8,941 nucleotides of DNA from JAFGPJ01 sp964439135 (GTDB lineage Bacteria > Planctomycetota > Phycisphaerae > Sedimentisphaerales > Anaerobacaceae), in contig CAYTNN010000183.1 of the NCBI GenBank assembly GCA_964439135.1, forward strand, positions 1 to 8,941, written 5' to 3'. Below, in pieces: positions 1 through 6,824 of the stretch (positions are counted from its first letter, which is position 1; the number at the start of each line of letters is the position of its first letter). A program made the translations under genes and the position numbers. The notes beneath the pieces were generated by a model, which made no database searches, was not told where the DNA came from, and saw only the letters and a program-made list of their open reading frames with translations.

Positions 1-56
1 ATAGAAGCGTTAGCCTCAGCAGCTTAGAGGCCCATTAAAAGTGCGAAAGTTGAGTA
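1..56. other. Foreign-looking DNA at the left edge, possible mobile-element end
   Basis: The HepT reading frame keeps family character up to the residues HGYDIV and then runs into about a dozen unrelated residues and a stop, so bases 1 to about 56 look unlike native hepT sequence. The stretch contains a short inverted repeat (GCCTC at 13-17, GAGGC at 27-31, 9-base loop). A likely explanation is the end of an insertion sequence or a recombination junction lying mostly outside the window. No transposase is visible and I do not recognise the end as a named family, so this rests on the loss of HepT similarity alone. Confidence 0.25.
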
Positions 57-312
57 CAATGTCATAACCATGAATTAAAATGTTTCTAAATCCTATGATA
101 CGATGATGCTCGGAAATTTTCTCAAGTATCTCATAATCAGTATTCTTAATTCTGTTAAGAGCTTCTCCAATAATTTCAAAGTCTCTTTCGACAGCTCTTT
201 TGGTAACGGGATTGTTTTGGTATGCTTTGAAATCCATTCCGTGAACAAAATCTTGTATCTCTTCGGCCGCCTGAAGGATATCAATAAGGTTTTTTCTTGT
301 TTCATCGTTCAT
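16..312 (-). CDS. hepT: HepT-like HEPN-domain ribonuclease toxin (DUF86), altered C-terminus
   Basis: This is the toxin half of a MntA/HepT type VII toxin-antitoxin pair. HepT proteins are small helical HEPN RNases that are inhibited when the partner nucleotidyltransferase adds AMP to a tyrosine. The family motif RX4HXY is present as RNILIHGY (R76, H81, Y83), holding the catalytic Arg/His and the tyrosine that is modified. I chose the ATG at 312, giving 98 residues beginning MNDETRKN, because it overlaps the end of mntA by 11 bases, as expected for a coupled pair; the open frame continues upstream inside mntA but without family character. After HGYDIV the family normally continues with acidic and hydrophobic residues (typically D-x-x-x-VW) and a last helix of some 20-25 residues. 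Here the protein instead reads LNFRTFNGPLSC and stops, so the C-terminal helix is missing. The toxin may be inactive or altered although its active-site motif is intact. Confidence 0.8.
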   Translation of the reverse strand: MNDETRKNLIDILQAAEEIQDFVHGMDFKAYQNNPVTKRAVERDFEIIGEALNRIKNTDYEILEKISEHHRIIGFRNILIHGYDIVLNFRTFNGPLSC

Positions 313-604
313 AAACAACGATCCTTGTCCTGTCAATAGACTCTCTCAATACGGGATTTTTGAATTTTTTATCAACAACAAGATCAACTTTTCGTTTAAA
401 TACATCTTGAAGTTTTTCTTTCAATTCAAAATACTTGTCGAAAAGATCAATATTCTCATCTGAATCGAAGATAACCAAAACATCAACGTCACTGCCTTGA
501 GAGAAATTATCGCTCAAAGCAGAACCAAACAGACCCAAACGTTTGACCGGCAAACGTTGACATATTCGTTCGATTTCCGGTTTGATTTTTTCTATATCAA
601 CCAT
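302..604 (-). CDS. mntA: MntA-like nucleotidyltransferase antitoxin
   Basis: This 100-residue minimal nucleotidyltransferase is the expected antitoxin partner of HepT. It shows the GSX10DXD signature of the polymerase-beta fold: G27-S28, then D39 and D41, with a third probable metal-binding aspartate at D74 in the strand KVDLVV. In characterised pairs the enzyme uses ATP to add AMP to the HepT tyrosine and so neutralises it. Length and domain content are normal and the gene appears intact. It is the first gene of the pair, and its TGA lies inside the start of hepT, implying translational coupling. No good Shine-Dalgarno sequence precedes the ATG (the bases just upstream read TATTCCT). The frame is open upstream to about 690 but holds no ATG, GTG or TTG, so this start is the only conventional one. 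Any function outside toxin-antitoxin is unlikely given the partner. Confidence 0.88.
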   Translation of the reverse strand: MVDIEKIKPEIERICQRLPVKRLGLFGSALSDNFSQGSDVDVLVIFDSDENIDLFDKYFELKEKLQDVFKRKVDLVVDKKFKNPVLRESIDRTRIVVYER

Positions 605-777
605 AGGAATAATACTGCTTAAAACTTTCTTTTTCGCAAATTCAGATATTATCTCTACTTCTTTTGCCCACCTGTTATGGATTCGTGTTCAAATTCGACA
701 TTTGCTATTATAAAGTAAATCGCCGAAGCCATAAAGTCAATTCATTTTGCCGCAAAGTTGGTTTCGCCGCGATCTCT
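605..777. other. Intergenic region between the lolA-like gene and mntA
   Basis: These 173 bases separate the end of the long operon from the toxin-antitoxin pair. No convincing rho-independent terminator is visible. It holds a promoter-like TATAAT reading toward mntA and a weak 25-codon open frame (655-732). This is the most likely place for the operon to end and for an independent toxin-antitoxin transcript to begin. Confidence 0.5.
707..740 (-). promoter_or_regulatory. Candidate promoter for mntA-hepT
   Basis: Reading on the minus strand there is a perfect TATAAT at 707-712. The best -35-like hexamer is TTGACT at 735-740, but its spacing is 22 bases. At the ideal 17-base spacing the hexamer is TTTATG (730-735), a poor match. 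The position, about 95 bases before the mntA start, is sensible. The irregular spacing keeps confidence low. Confidence 0.3.
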
Positions 778-1590
778 TCATCTCATTGCCTCCCGGGGCG
801 GTCTCTGCAGGTATCGTTCGGTAAATATGCTGTCCTCCAGACCGATGTTATATTTGACATCGTTGAATTCCATTTCCGTTTTGCTGCCGGTCTTGAGGTT
901 GGTAACTACCGACTGGGCCACCGTATAAAAATCCTGAATCTTCTCGACCTTCTTCGACTCGATGATGCGGTAGAGCTTATCGTTCTTGTCGTAGAATTCC
1001 ATCTTCATCGGCACGTAAGTCTTGCGGTCAATCGAGACGTTATAATAATTGAACTCGACTGTATCGGGCTGCTTCGGAACATTCTTGACGACAAACATCT
1101 GGTCCGTAGTTTCGATCAGCTCGTGAGTATCATCCTGAAGGCTCCGGCCGGAAACATCCTCGTACAAAAAGTCCGAGCCGACAAAGCTGGTCCGTTTGTC
1201 GCCGGCGGCAACTCGCTTTACCAGAGAAAGCGCCGGCAGATACAGCCACCGGTCGTCATCTTTCGCTGGGTCGGCGTGCTTGTGAACCATGTAGGCCATT
1301 TTGCGAACGTCCGGCGGCTTCTGGAAATATACAAAGTAATTCTGGTCGCCGCCGTCGGTAACGTCTTTTCTCAAAATGTTGAACTCCCGCTCCCGTTTCT
1401 GGCCCTGCTTGCTCGTGATTGTCATTTTGACTTTTGCCTTGCCGTCCTCGCCCTGATAATAGGCGACGATGTTGGCTTTATTTACGATTGTTTGAACGTC
1501 GGGAGTTTGTTCAGATGAGACCGCTTTCTCCACCGCAAAAAGCGGCAAAGAAAAACCAAGAACAAACGCTATTTTCCATACTAATTTCAT
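778..1590 (-). CDS. LolA-like outer membrane lipoprotein-sorting protein
   Basis: This is a secreted periplasmic protein of 270 residues in the LolA/LolB-like superfamily (outer membrane lipoprotein-sorting protein, COG2834 type). Such proteins form a half-barrel that carries lipid or lipidated cargo between the membranes. Residues 1-19 are a signal peptide: K2 and K6, a hydrophobic stretch, and a probable cleavage after LFA. There is no lipobox cysteine. Family hallmarks are WLYLPAL (115-121) and GSDFLYED (138-145), followed by a strand-rich C-terminal half (about 178-258). The ATG at 1590 is preferred because GAGGTG (1595-1600) sits 4 bases upstream. Another in-frame ATG at 1608 overlaps the previous stop but has no ribosome site. 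The close neighbour RND/MMPL transporter is the typical partner of this family and suggests a pair that hands cargo from the inner membrane to the periplasm. The cargo is unknown. Confidence 0.85.
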   Translation of the reverse strand: MKLVWKIAFVLGFSLPLFAVEKAVSSEQTPDVQTIVNKANIVAYYQGEDGKAKVKMTITSKQGQKREREFNILRKDVTDGGDQNYFVYFQKPPDVRKMAYMVHKHADPAKDDDRWLYLPALSLVKRVAAGDKRTSFVGSDFLYEDVSGRSLQDDTHELIETTDQMFVVKNVPKQPDTVEFNYYNVSIDRKTYVPMKMEFYDKNDKLYRIIESKKVEKIQDFYTVAQSVVTNLKTGSKTEMEFNDVKYNIGLEDSIFTERYLQRPPREAMR

Positions 1591-1594
1591 TTCA

Positions 1595-1600
1595 CACCTC
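1595..1600 (-). promoter_or_regulatory. Ribosome binding site that decides the lolA-like start
   Basis: GAGGTG on the minus strand lies 4 bases before the ATG at 1590. The alternative ATG at 1608, which shares bases with the stop of the upstream DUF2892 gene (ATGA), has no purine-rich site before it. Starting at 1590 also gives a cleaner signal peptide. Confidence 0.65.
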
Positions 1601-1604
1601 GCTT

Positions 1605-1811
1605 TCATTTGTTTGGACAGGCCGGGCTATTAACGCCAAGTCTTTTGAGTATATCCATCATCGGACACCAATTCGTAAACGCCGACTGCAGCAGGTTAAA
1701 ACCTACAAAGCCGGTAAAAAACAGCCAATAAGCGGAATGATAGTGTGCCAGTAAAACACTGACAAGCACAAAAAAGCCCGCTATGCCTCTTACAGATCTT
1801 TCAACAGTCAT
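1605..1811 (-). CDS. DUF2892 (YgaP-type) small inner membrane protein
   Basis: This 68-residue protein belongs to DUF2892. The family signature is visible: an N-terminal V-E-R-S-V-R-G segment, a first hydrophobic helix (about 9-24), a second (about 27-45) and the family's closing block, here N-W-C-P followed by the hydrophobic turn MDILKRLGV. A good ribosome site (AGAGGTG) lies 6 bases before the ATG. In E. coli YgaP the same membrane domain is fused to a cytoplasmic rhodanese that carries persulfide sulfur; here it is free-standing, and a rhodanese domain is instead fused to the reductase in the same operon. C49 of the NWCP motif and C65 near the end could take part in thiol chemistry, but that is speculation. 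Its stop overlaps an ATG of the next gene. The biochemical role of the family is not firmly settled. Confidence 0.88.
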   Translation of the reverse strand: MTVERSVRGIAGFFVLVSVLLAHYHSAYWLFFTGFVGFNLLQSAFTNWCPMMDILKRLGVNSPACPNK

Positions 1812-1841
1812 AATACACCTCTTGAAAAATTCATTTTAAGT

Positions 1842-4685
1842 TCAACTTTTCATTTCTTTCGACGCGGCCATTTTGCAGGCCTGCCGGCGTGACATGATTC
1901 CACAAATAATTGCCATTATCGGTATGGCTATGATGCTCATGACCGCCAGCTTGCCCCAGCCATGTGCCCAGTACTGATGTAGATTCATCGCTATAAGAAC
2001 CACTGTTGCCGCCGACAGAATCAAACAGAAGGCGCAGTTACAGGTTAGAGATTTCGGTTCTTCGGCTCCTTTGAACAGTACTTTCTCCGCGAGTTTAATT
2101 ATAGCAGGCAGGGCCAACAGCGTGACGGCTCCGGACAATGCCATTATCGCGCACAGGAAAATCCCAACTGTTTTGTAGGGTATCAATGGTGCGGCCAGCA
2201 GCGGCAGAAATCCAATCGCTATGACCAGAACGTTTCTGGTTATGGCCCTGGCCGGCTCGCCGAACATCTCGGCGGAACTTTTCTTCCACGAGCCGGTCTC
2301 GGCGTAACTCGACCGTGCGCGTTCAAGGAAGTGTATCGCAAAGTCGACCGCCATGCCGAGCGTCAGAGCGCTTAGAACTGCGACCGGCATATCATAGTCC
2401 TTACCCACCAGCCCGATGATGCCGTAGATAACGGTAATCGTAATCAGCAGGGGAACCATACACACGATGCCCCATATCGGTGAGCGGAACAGTATCGTCA
2501 TCATGATAAAGACAATTACGAAGCTGCCCATAAACGACTGGAGCATTCCCCAGACCATTTTGTTCTGCCAGACAGTATTTATGTAAGTCAGTCCCGCCCA
2601 GCTATGTTTGAGCAGCACGGGAGGGGGCGTGTCGGCAAGAAATTCGTCCACAGCTTCGACAACTTTTTCCATGTCCTTATTATCGCCGCTGGGAAGCTGC
2701 ATCCAGATATTCGCGTGCATATAATCGGTGGTGACCATGTGCCACAAATCGTCCGGCTTATGACTGCTCTGGAACTGCAGCAGGCACTGCGCCACGGCCG
2801 CCGACGTATCGGGAATTTTATAATTCTCGGCCCTGCCGTCTATAAGCTCCTGATGGACTTTCTTTACAACGTCCGCCACAGAGTTGCTCTTGCCCACAAG
2901 CCCGGCCTGTTCGAGATGCTCCTGCAATTGTGAAATATAGCGCAGCACTTCGGGCTGTTTGAATAATTTAATCCGTTCCTTTTCCAGTTCGAAAAAGTCG
3001 GCCAGCTCGTACCAGATATCCGCATCTTTGTCTTTGGCGGCATCGAGCTTGTCGTTGGCAAAGGTAATTAACTTATCCAGCAGGCCCTCTTTCGTTTCAG
3101 CAGACGATGCCTGTTCCAGAAGATTTTCTTCCACTTCCGGAATCATATCGGTAACGCCCGGAAACTCATCCTTCAATTCGAGAGATTTTTCCGAAAGACG
3201 CTTCCTCAGGTCGCTGATATATTGAGTCGGTATGGCTTTGTCATCTGCGGGATCGAGCACCAGGTAGGCCATATAGGTCCCGCTGAAGTGGTCGTTTAAT
3301 TCGATGTCGGCCTTTCGGATGGGGTGACTTTTCGAGAACCACTTTACCGGGTTGTCGTTAATTTGAATTCGCGTGATGCCGTATATGGCAACCACTAAGG
3401 CAATCAGAATAACAATCAGAATCGGTTTTGCTTTAGAGTATGTCAGTTTCCCGGCGGTGCTCAGCAGCCTGGTCAGCAATGTTTCTTCTTTGCCTTGCTG
3501 TGTCTCAAGGCCGAAGTTCTCAAGAGATTTTTCTCGTATCATCATGATATACGCCGGCACGAAAGTAATCGTGCAGACCCATGCGATCATAATGCCCGTG
3601 GCGACGAATATCCCGAAGACCTGTACCGGCGGAATCGGGGTAAGAGCAAGAGATGCGAAACCCGCCGCCGAGGTCAGCGACGTATAAAGCATCGGCATAA
3701 ACAAATTGCCCATCACCTCCAGAATCGTCTTTTTTCTGCCCTTTTCTTTTGTGTAAAGGTCGAAAAATTCCGAAAGAATATGCACCGAGTCCACCACCGC
3801 GATCGGCATAAGAAAAATCGGGATCATCGAGCTCATTATGTGCACGGGATACCCGAACCCGATCAGCAGGCCCATCGTTGAAATCACCGAAACCATTGCT
3901 ACGATCATCGGCGAGATTACCAGCACCAGCTTACGGAAGAACAGCAGCATCAGGATGAAAATCACGATCATCGCAAGCGGCGCCGACATCGCCATCTGCG
4001 CAAACATCTCGTATCCGAACGTGTCCTCCGCCACGGGCAGGCCGGTGATGTGATATTCCTCGTCGCCCCTTGGGAAGGTCTCTATTTCTTTTGTAAGCTC
4101 TTTGTAAACTTCGTGGCTCAGATGCTTGTCGGTAAGCGGCAGGTAAAGGCAAATCGCTTTACCGTCTTCGGAGATTAGAGTGCCTTTGAGCAGAGGATTG
4201 GACATTGCCTTGTCTCTGATGTCCCTCGCCTCGGCATTTGTCGCCGGCGGTTTTTTCATTAACCACTCGAACGTCACCACGCCCGGTCCGCCCTGGCCGA
4301 TGTGGTCGACGGTCGAAGGCGCGAGCAAATCGACCTCGATAACGCCGATCTGTTCGTTGGGGTCTTCCTCGCCCGGCCAGTGCAGCGTCTTCGCGAATTC
4401 AGCCAGGTCGTATATCCTCGACAAAGACGAGGGATTGAAAACTCCGTTCGGATCACTTTTATTGACAACGCCCAACACTACGATGTCACTTAGAACAAAC
4501 TGCTTTTTTGTCTGGTTGTGGAACAGACGCACAGGTTCGTCGGGCGAGAGCATGTTCTCCGGGTCGGTATCGACCTTGATCATAGGTATCAAAGCGCCGA
4601 GTACCAGTGTGAAAATTATCATCACAACCGTTATTCTTTTGTAGTGCTCTAATGAGTAAGAAGTAATCTTATGTTTAATATCCAT
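1842..4685 (-). CDS. RND/MMPL-family transporter with extra C-terminal two-helix module
   Basis: This 947-residue inner membrane protein has the duplicated RND plan seen in the MMPL/HpnN group, which uses proton flow to move lipids or hydrophobic molecules outward. Helix 1 (about 18-36) is followed by a periplasmic domain (about 37-230) and a sterol-sensing-like bundle of helices (about 233-380). Helix 7 (420-438) leads into a large periplasmic domain (about 440-710) and a second bundle (about 713-862). Acidic residues likely to serve proton relay sit in equivalent places, D299 in PIAVVDSVHIL and D781 in GMAVDFAIHFLER. The protein then continues with CNCAFC (C882, C884, C887) and two more helices (about 885-900 and 911-930), not part of the standard 12-helix plan. 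The start is supported by AGGGA (4693-4697) 7 bases upstream. It lies 30 bases before the DUF2892 gene and close to the LolA-like gene, its probable periplasmic partner. The substrate cannot be read from sequence. Confidence 0.88.
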   Translation of the reverse strand: MDIKHKITSYSLEHYKRITVVMIIFTLVLGALIPMIKVDTDPENMLSPDEPVRLFHNQTKKQFVLSDIVVLGVVNKSDPNGVFNPSSLSRIYDLAEFAKTLHWPGEEDPNEQIGVIEVDLLAPSTVDHIGQGGPGVVTFEWLMKKPPATNAEARDIRDKAMSNPLLKGTLISEDGKAICLYLPLTDKHLSHEVYKELTKEIETFPRGDEEYHITGLPVAEDTFGYEMFAQMAMSAPLAMIVIFILMLLFFRKLVLVISPMIVAMVSVISTMGLLIGFGYPVHIMSSMIPIFLMPIAVVDSVHILSEFFDLYTKEKGRKKTILEVMGNLFMPMLYTSLTSAAGFASLALTPIPPVQVFGIFVATGIMIAWVCTITFVPAYIMMIREKSLENFGLETQQGKEETLLTRLLSTAGKLTYSKAKPILIVILIALVVAIYGITRIQINDNPVKWFSKSHPIRKADIELNDHFSGTYMAYLVLDPADDKAIPTQYISDLRKRLSEKSLELKDEFPGVTDMIPEVEENLLEQASSAETKEGLLDKLITFANDKLDAAKDKDADIWYELADFFELEKERIKLFKQPEVLRYISQLQEHLEQAGLVGKSNSVADVVKKVHQELIDGRAENYKIPDTSAAVAQCLLQFQSSHKPDDLWHMVTTDYMHANIWMQLPSGDNKDMEKVVEAVDEFLADTPPPVLLKHSWAGLTYINTVWQNKMVWGMLQSFMGSFVIVFIMMTILFRSPIWGIVCMVPLLITITVIYGIIGLVGKDYDMPVAVLSALTLGMAVDFAIHFLERARSSYAETGSWKKSSAEMFGEPARAITRNVLVIAIGFLPLLAAPLIPYKTVGIFLCAIMALSGAVTLLALPAIIKLAEKVLFKGAEEPKSLTCNCAFCLILSAATVVLIAMNLHQYWAHGWGKLAVMSIIAIPIMAIICGIMSRRQACKMAASKEMKS

Positions 4686-4728
4686 TCTTCGATCCCTGTA
4701 AAAAGTATCTCCAATATTTGAAATCCAT

Positions 4729-5067
4729 TTACAACAGTTTTGCAGCTTCCGTTGGGCGAGGTGCTTTTACTACCAGAACCCGAAACACCTGTTCGCTTTG
4801 GTTGTACCAGCAGTGAGGTATCCCCGCAGGGCTGTTTATCAAAGTATCGGGTCCGACTTGCTTTTTTTCCGTCCCTATTTCTATTATACCAGTTCCTTCA
4901 AGAACATAAAAAAATACATCAACCGGCGTAATATGCTTTTTCAGTGATTCATCCGGCTCAAGCGTAATATGTATGGCCTGTGCATGTTCCGAATCGTACA
5001 GTCTGGCTGCTTTTACATTATGTGGATTCTTTATTGTCTCTGCGGATTTTGCGTCGATAATTTCCAT
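4729..5067 (-). CDS. Small single-domain cupin protein
   Basis: This 112-residue protein is one cupin beta-barrel. Cupin motif 1 appears as KKHITPVDVFFYVLEG and motif 2 as SPAGIPHCWYN. The usual metal set is His-x-His, Glu and His. Here motif 1 offers H45, then T47 and D50 where the second His and the Glu are expected, while H85 of motif 2 is kept, so metal binding may be altered or absent. No signal peptide or membrane helix is seen; it should be cytoplasmic. The ATG at 5067 is chosen because AAAGG (5076-5080) lies 8 bases upstream; the frame stays open to a TTG at 5100 that overlaps the previous gene and lacks support. It follows the reductase by 20 bases and precedes the RND gene by 43, so it is co-transcribed. 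Substrate and activity are unknown; a small-molecule sensor or a redox-linked dioxygenase-like role is possible. Confidence 0.8.
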   Translation of the reverse strand: MEIIDAKSAETIKNPHNVKAARLYDSEHAQAIHITLEPDESLKKHITPVDVFFYVLEGTGIIEIGTEKKQVGPDTLINSPAGIPHCWYNQSEQVFRVLVVKAPRPTEAAKLL

Positions 5068-5087
5068 TGATGTAGCCTTTCTTTGCC

Positions 5088-6782
5088 CTATATGAAACAA
5101 AATTCTTCCTTAAGCTGCCGGGCGCTCGGGCTGTCCAGCACTTCTTTACTCCGATATGAGCAGTAAGTAATATACCCGCCGGAAATATTTCTCGCGATAA
5201 AGCCGTTTTGCATCAGGATTCTGCAGGCAATATAACTGCGTATCCCAACAGCACAAAAAACATTTATTGCAGTATCCTTCGGTAGTTCATTCAGCTTGTT
5301 ACGAAGTTCGTCGACCGGTATGTTAATCGACGAGGGAACATTATCTCTTTTAAACTCGCGGGCAGACCTTACGTCGAGAATATAGTCGGCCTCGTCGAGT
5401 TGGTTCCAATGTACAACTTCCATTGTGCCTTCAAGAATATTAGATGCGACAAAACCGGCCATATTGACGGCGTCTTTACCGCTACCGTATGGCGGGGCAT
5501 AAGCCAGCTCCAGTTCCTGCAAGTCGAAAACTGTCAGACCCGCCCTGATGGCGACGGCAAAAATATCGATCCTCCTGTCGACACCCCGGGAACCGACAAT
5601 TTGAGCGCCAAGGATTTTACCTTCCGGCTTTGTAAACAATAGTTTAATACACATTTGCTTCGCACCCGGGTAATAGCCAACATGGTTAGCCGGATGGATG
5701 TATAGTTTTTCATATTTCATGTTCGTTTTTGCCAGGGCTTTCTCACTTGCTCCGGTCATCGCAACGGTCAAATCGAAAACTTTCAATATCGAAGTGCCCT
5801 GGGTGCCGTTATAATGACGATTCCCGCCGCAGATGTTATCCGCAACCATTCTGCCCTGTTTATTTGCCGGTCCCGCCAGGGGTATTAGTGTGGGATTATC
5901 AAGAGCGAAATTCCGGACTTCAATCGCATCGCCTATTGCATAAATATCAGGATCGCTTGTCTGAAGCTGTTTATTTACTTTTATTCCGCCGGTTTCTCCG
6001 ATTTCCAATTTTGCCTGCCTGGCTAATTCTACTTCGGGTTTCACTCCCATCGCAAGTATTACTATATCACAGCTTAGTTCCATTCCCGACTTTAAGCCGA
6101 CCGTGAGTCTGGAATCAGACGGCTGAAAATTAGCCACGGCATCATTTAGCCACAGGGCAACATTATGTTTATGCAATTCCTGCTGGATAAAACAGGTCAT
6201 CTCTTTATCCATGACGGGCAATACCTGGTCCACCATCTCGACTACAGCTACTAACATACCACGCAGGCGAAGGTTTTCAGCCATTTCCAGCCCGATGTAG
6301 CCGGCGCCGACTATAACCGCCCGCTTTGGTTTGTGTTTGTCGATGAAATCATTGATTAAATCGGTATCAGGCACGTTGCGCAGAGTAAAAATCCTGTCCG
6401 AATTGATGCCCGGTATCGGTGGTCTTACCGGTTCGGCCCCGGGAGACAAAATCAGTTTATCGTATGATTCGGTATAGCTCTCGCCGGAGCTGAGGTTTTT
6501 GACATTGATTTGTTTTTTTTCTGGGTCGATTGCTGTTACTTCGTTTCTAATCCGGACCTCAATATTGAAACGCTTCTTAAAACTCTCCGGCGTTTGAAGC
6601 AGCAAATCATCACGGTCTTTTATTTCACCACCAATGTAGTAGGGCAGCCCGCAGTTGGCGAACGAAATGTAATCGCCTCTTTCGAACATGATGATCTCGG
6701 CCGTCTCATCCAGCCGGCGAAGTCTTGCCGCTGCCGAAGCGCCGCCTGCAACACCACCAACAATTAGTATCCTCTTAGCCAT
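5088..6782 (-). CDS. CoA-disulfide/persulfide reductase with C-terminal rhodanese domain
   Basis: This 564-residue flavoenzyme has the architecture of CoADR-Rhd and NADH-dependent persulfide reductases, which reduce CoA disulfide, CoA persulfide or polysulfide with NAD(P)H. The FAD site is GGVAGGASAAARLRRL (about 9-24). The single active cysteine of the CoADR class is C44 in SFANCGLPYY. NAD(P)H binds at VIVGAGYIGLEMAE (157-170), the second FAD motif is YAIGDA (281-286), and the dimerisation domain carries YAPPYGSGKDAVN (428-440). A rhodanese domain follows (about 456-545) with catalytic C510 in FCAVGIRS, so sulfur can pass from rhodanese cysteine to the flavin site. Full length, with all key residues present. 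An AAAGGA-like site precedes the ATG, with about 10 bases of spacing. Cytoplasmic. Neighbouring OsmC, DUF302 and ferredoxin genes support a role in reactive-sulfur or thiol homeostasis. CoA disulfide versus persulfide as substrate cannot be told from sequence. Confidence 0.93.
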   Translation of the reverse strand: MAKRILIVGGVAGGASAAARLRRLDETAEIIMFERGDYISFANCGLPYYIGGEIKDRDDLLLQTPESFKKRFNIEVRIRNEVTAIDPEKKQINVKNLSSGESYTESYDKLILSPGAEPVRPPIPGINSDRIFTLRNVPDTDLINDFIDKHKPKRAVIVGAGYIGLEMAENLRLRGMLVAVVEMVDQVLPVMDKEMTCFIQQELHKHNVALWLNDAVANFQPSDSRLTVGLKSGMELSCDIVILAMGVKPEVELARQAKLEIGETGGIKVNKQLQTSDPDIYAIGDAIEVRNFALDNPTLIPLAGPANKQGRMVADNICGGNRHYNGTQGTSILKVFDLTVAMTGASEKALAKTNMKYEKLYIHPANHVGYYPGAKQMCIKLLFTKPEGKILGAQIVGSRGVDRRIDIFAVAIRAGLTVFDLQELELAYAPPYGSGKDAVNMAGFVASNILEGTMEVVHWNQLDEADYILDVRSAREFKRDNVPSSINIPVDELRNKLNELPKDTAINVFCAVGIRSYIACRILMQNGFIARNISGGYITYCSYRSKEVLDSPSARQLKEEFCFI

Positions 6783-6824
6783 TTAACAAATTTTCCTTTC
6801 TTAAAACAGTCGTGTTCACTTATC

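Noticed and set aside
1..20. Integron attC-like GTTAG at the left edge
   Set aside because: The core does not fit GTTRRRY, and no matching inverse core or integrase is visible.
13..31. Short hairpin GCCTC/GAGGC as a terminator for the toxin gene
   Set aside because: The stem is only 5 pairs with a 9-base loop, and no T-run follows on the minus strand. It was kept only as a possible mobile-element detail.
605..777. Rho-independent terminator after the LolA-like gene
   Set aside because: Only very short inverted repeats (for example TTGC-C-GCAA) are present, without a following T-run.
664..1518. A 284-codon open frame on the plus strand
   Set aside because: It is fully antisense to the LolA-like gene, which has clear family motifs, a signal peptide and a ribosome site; the plus-strand translation has no recognisable domain.
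4180..4644. A 154-codon plus-strand open frame (and similar ones at 3373-3881)
   Set aside because: These lie antisense to the RND transporter, and their translations look like low-information shadows of its codons.
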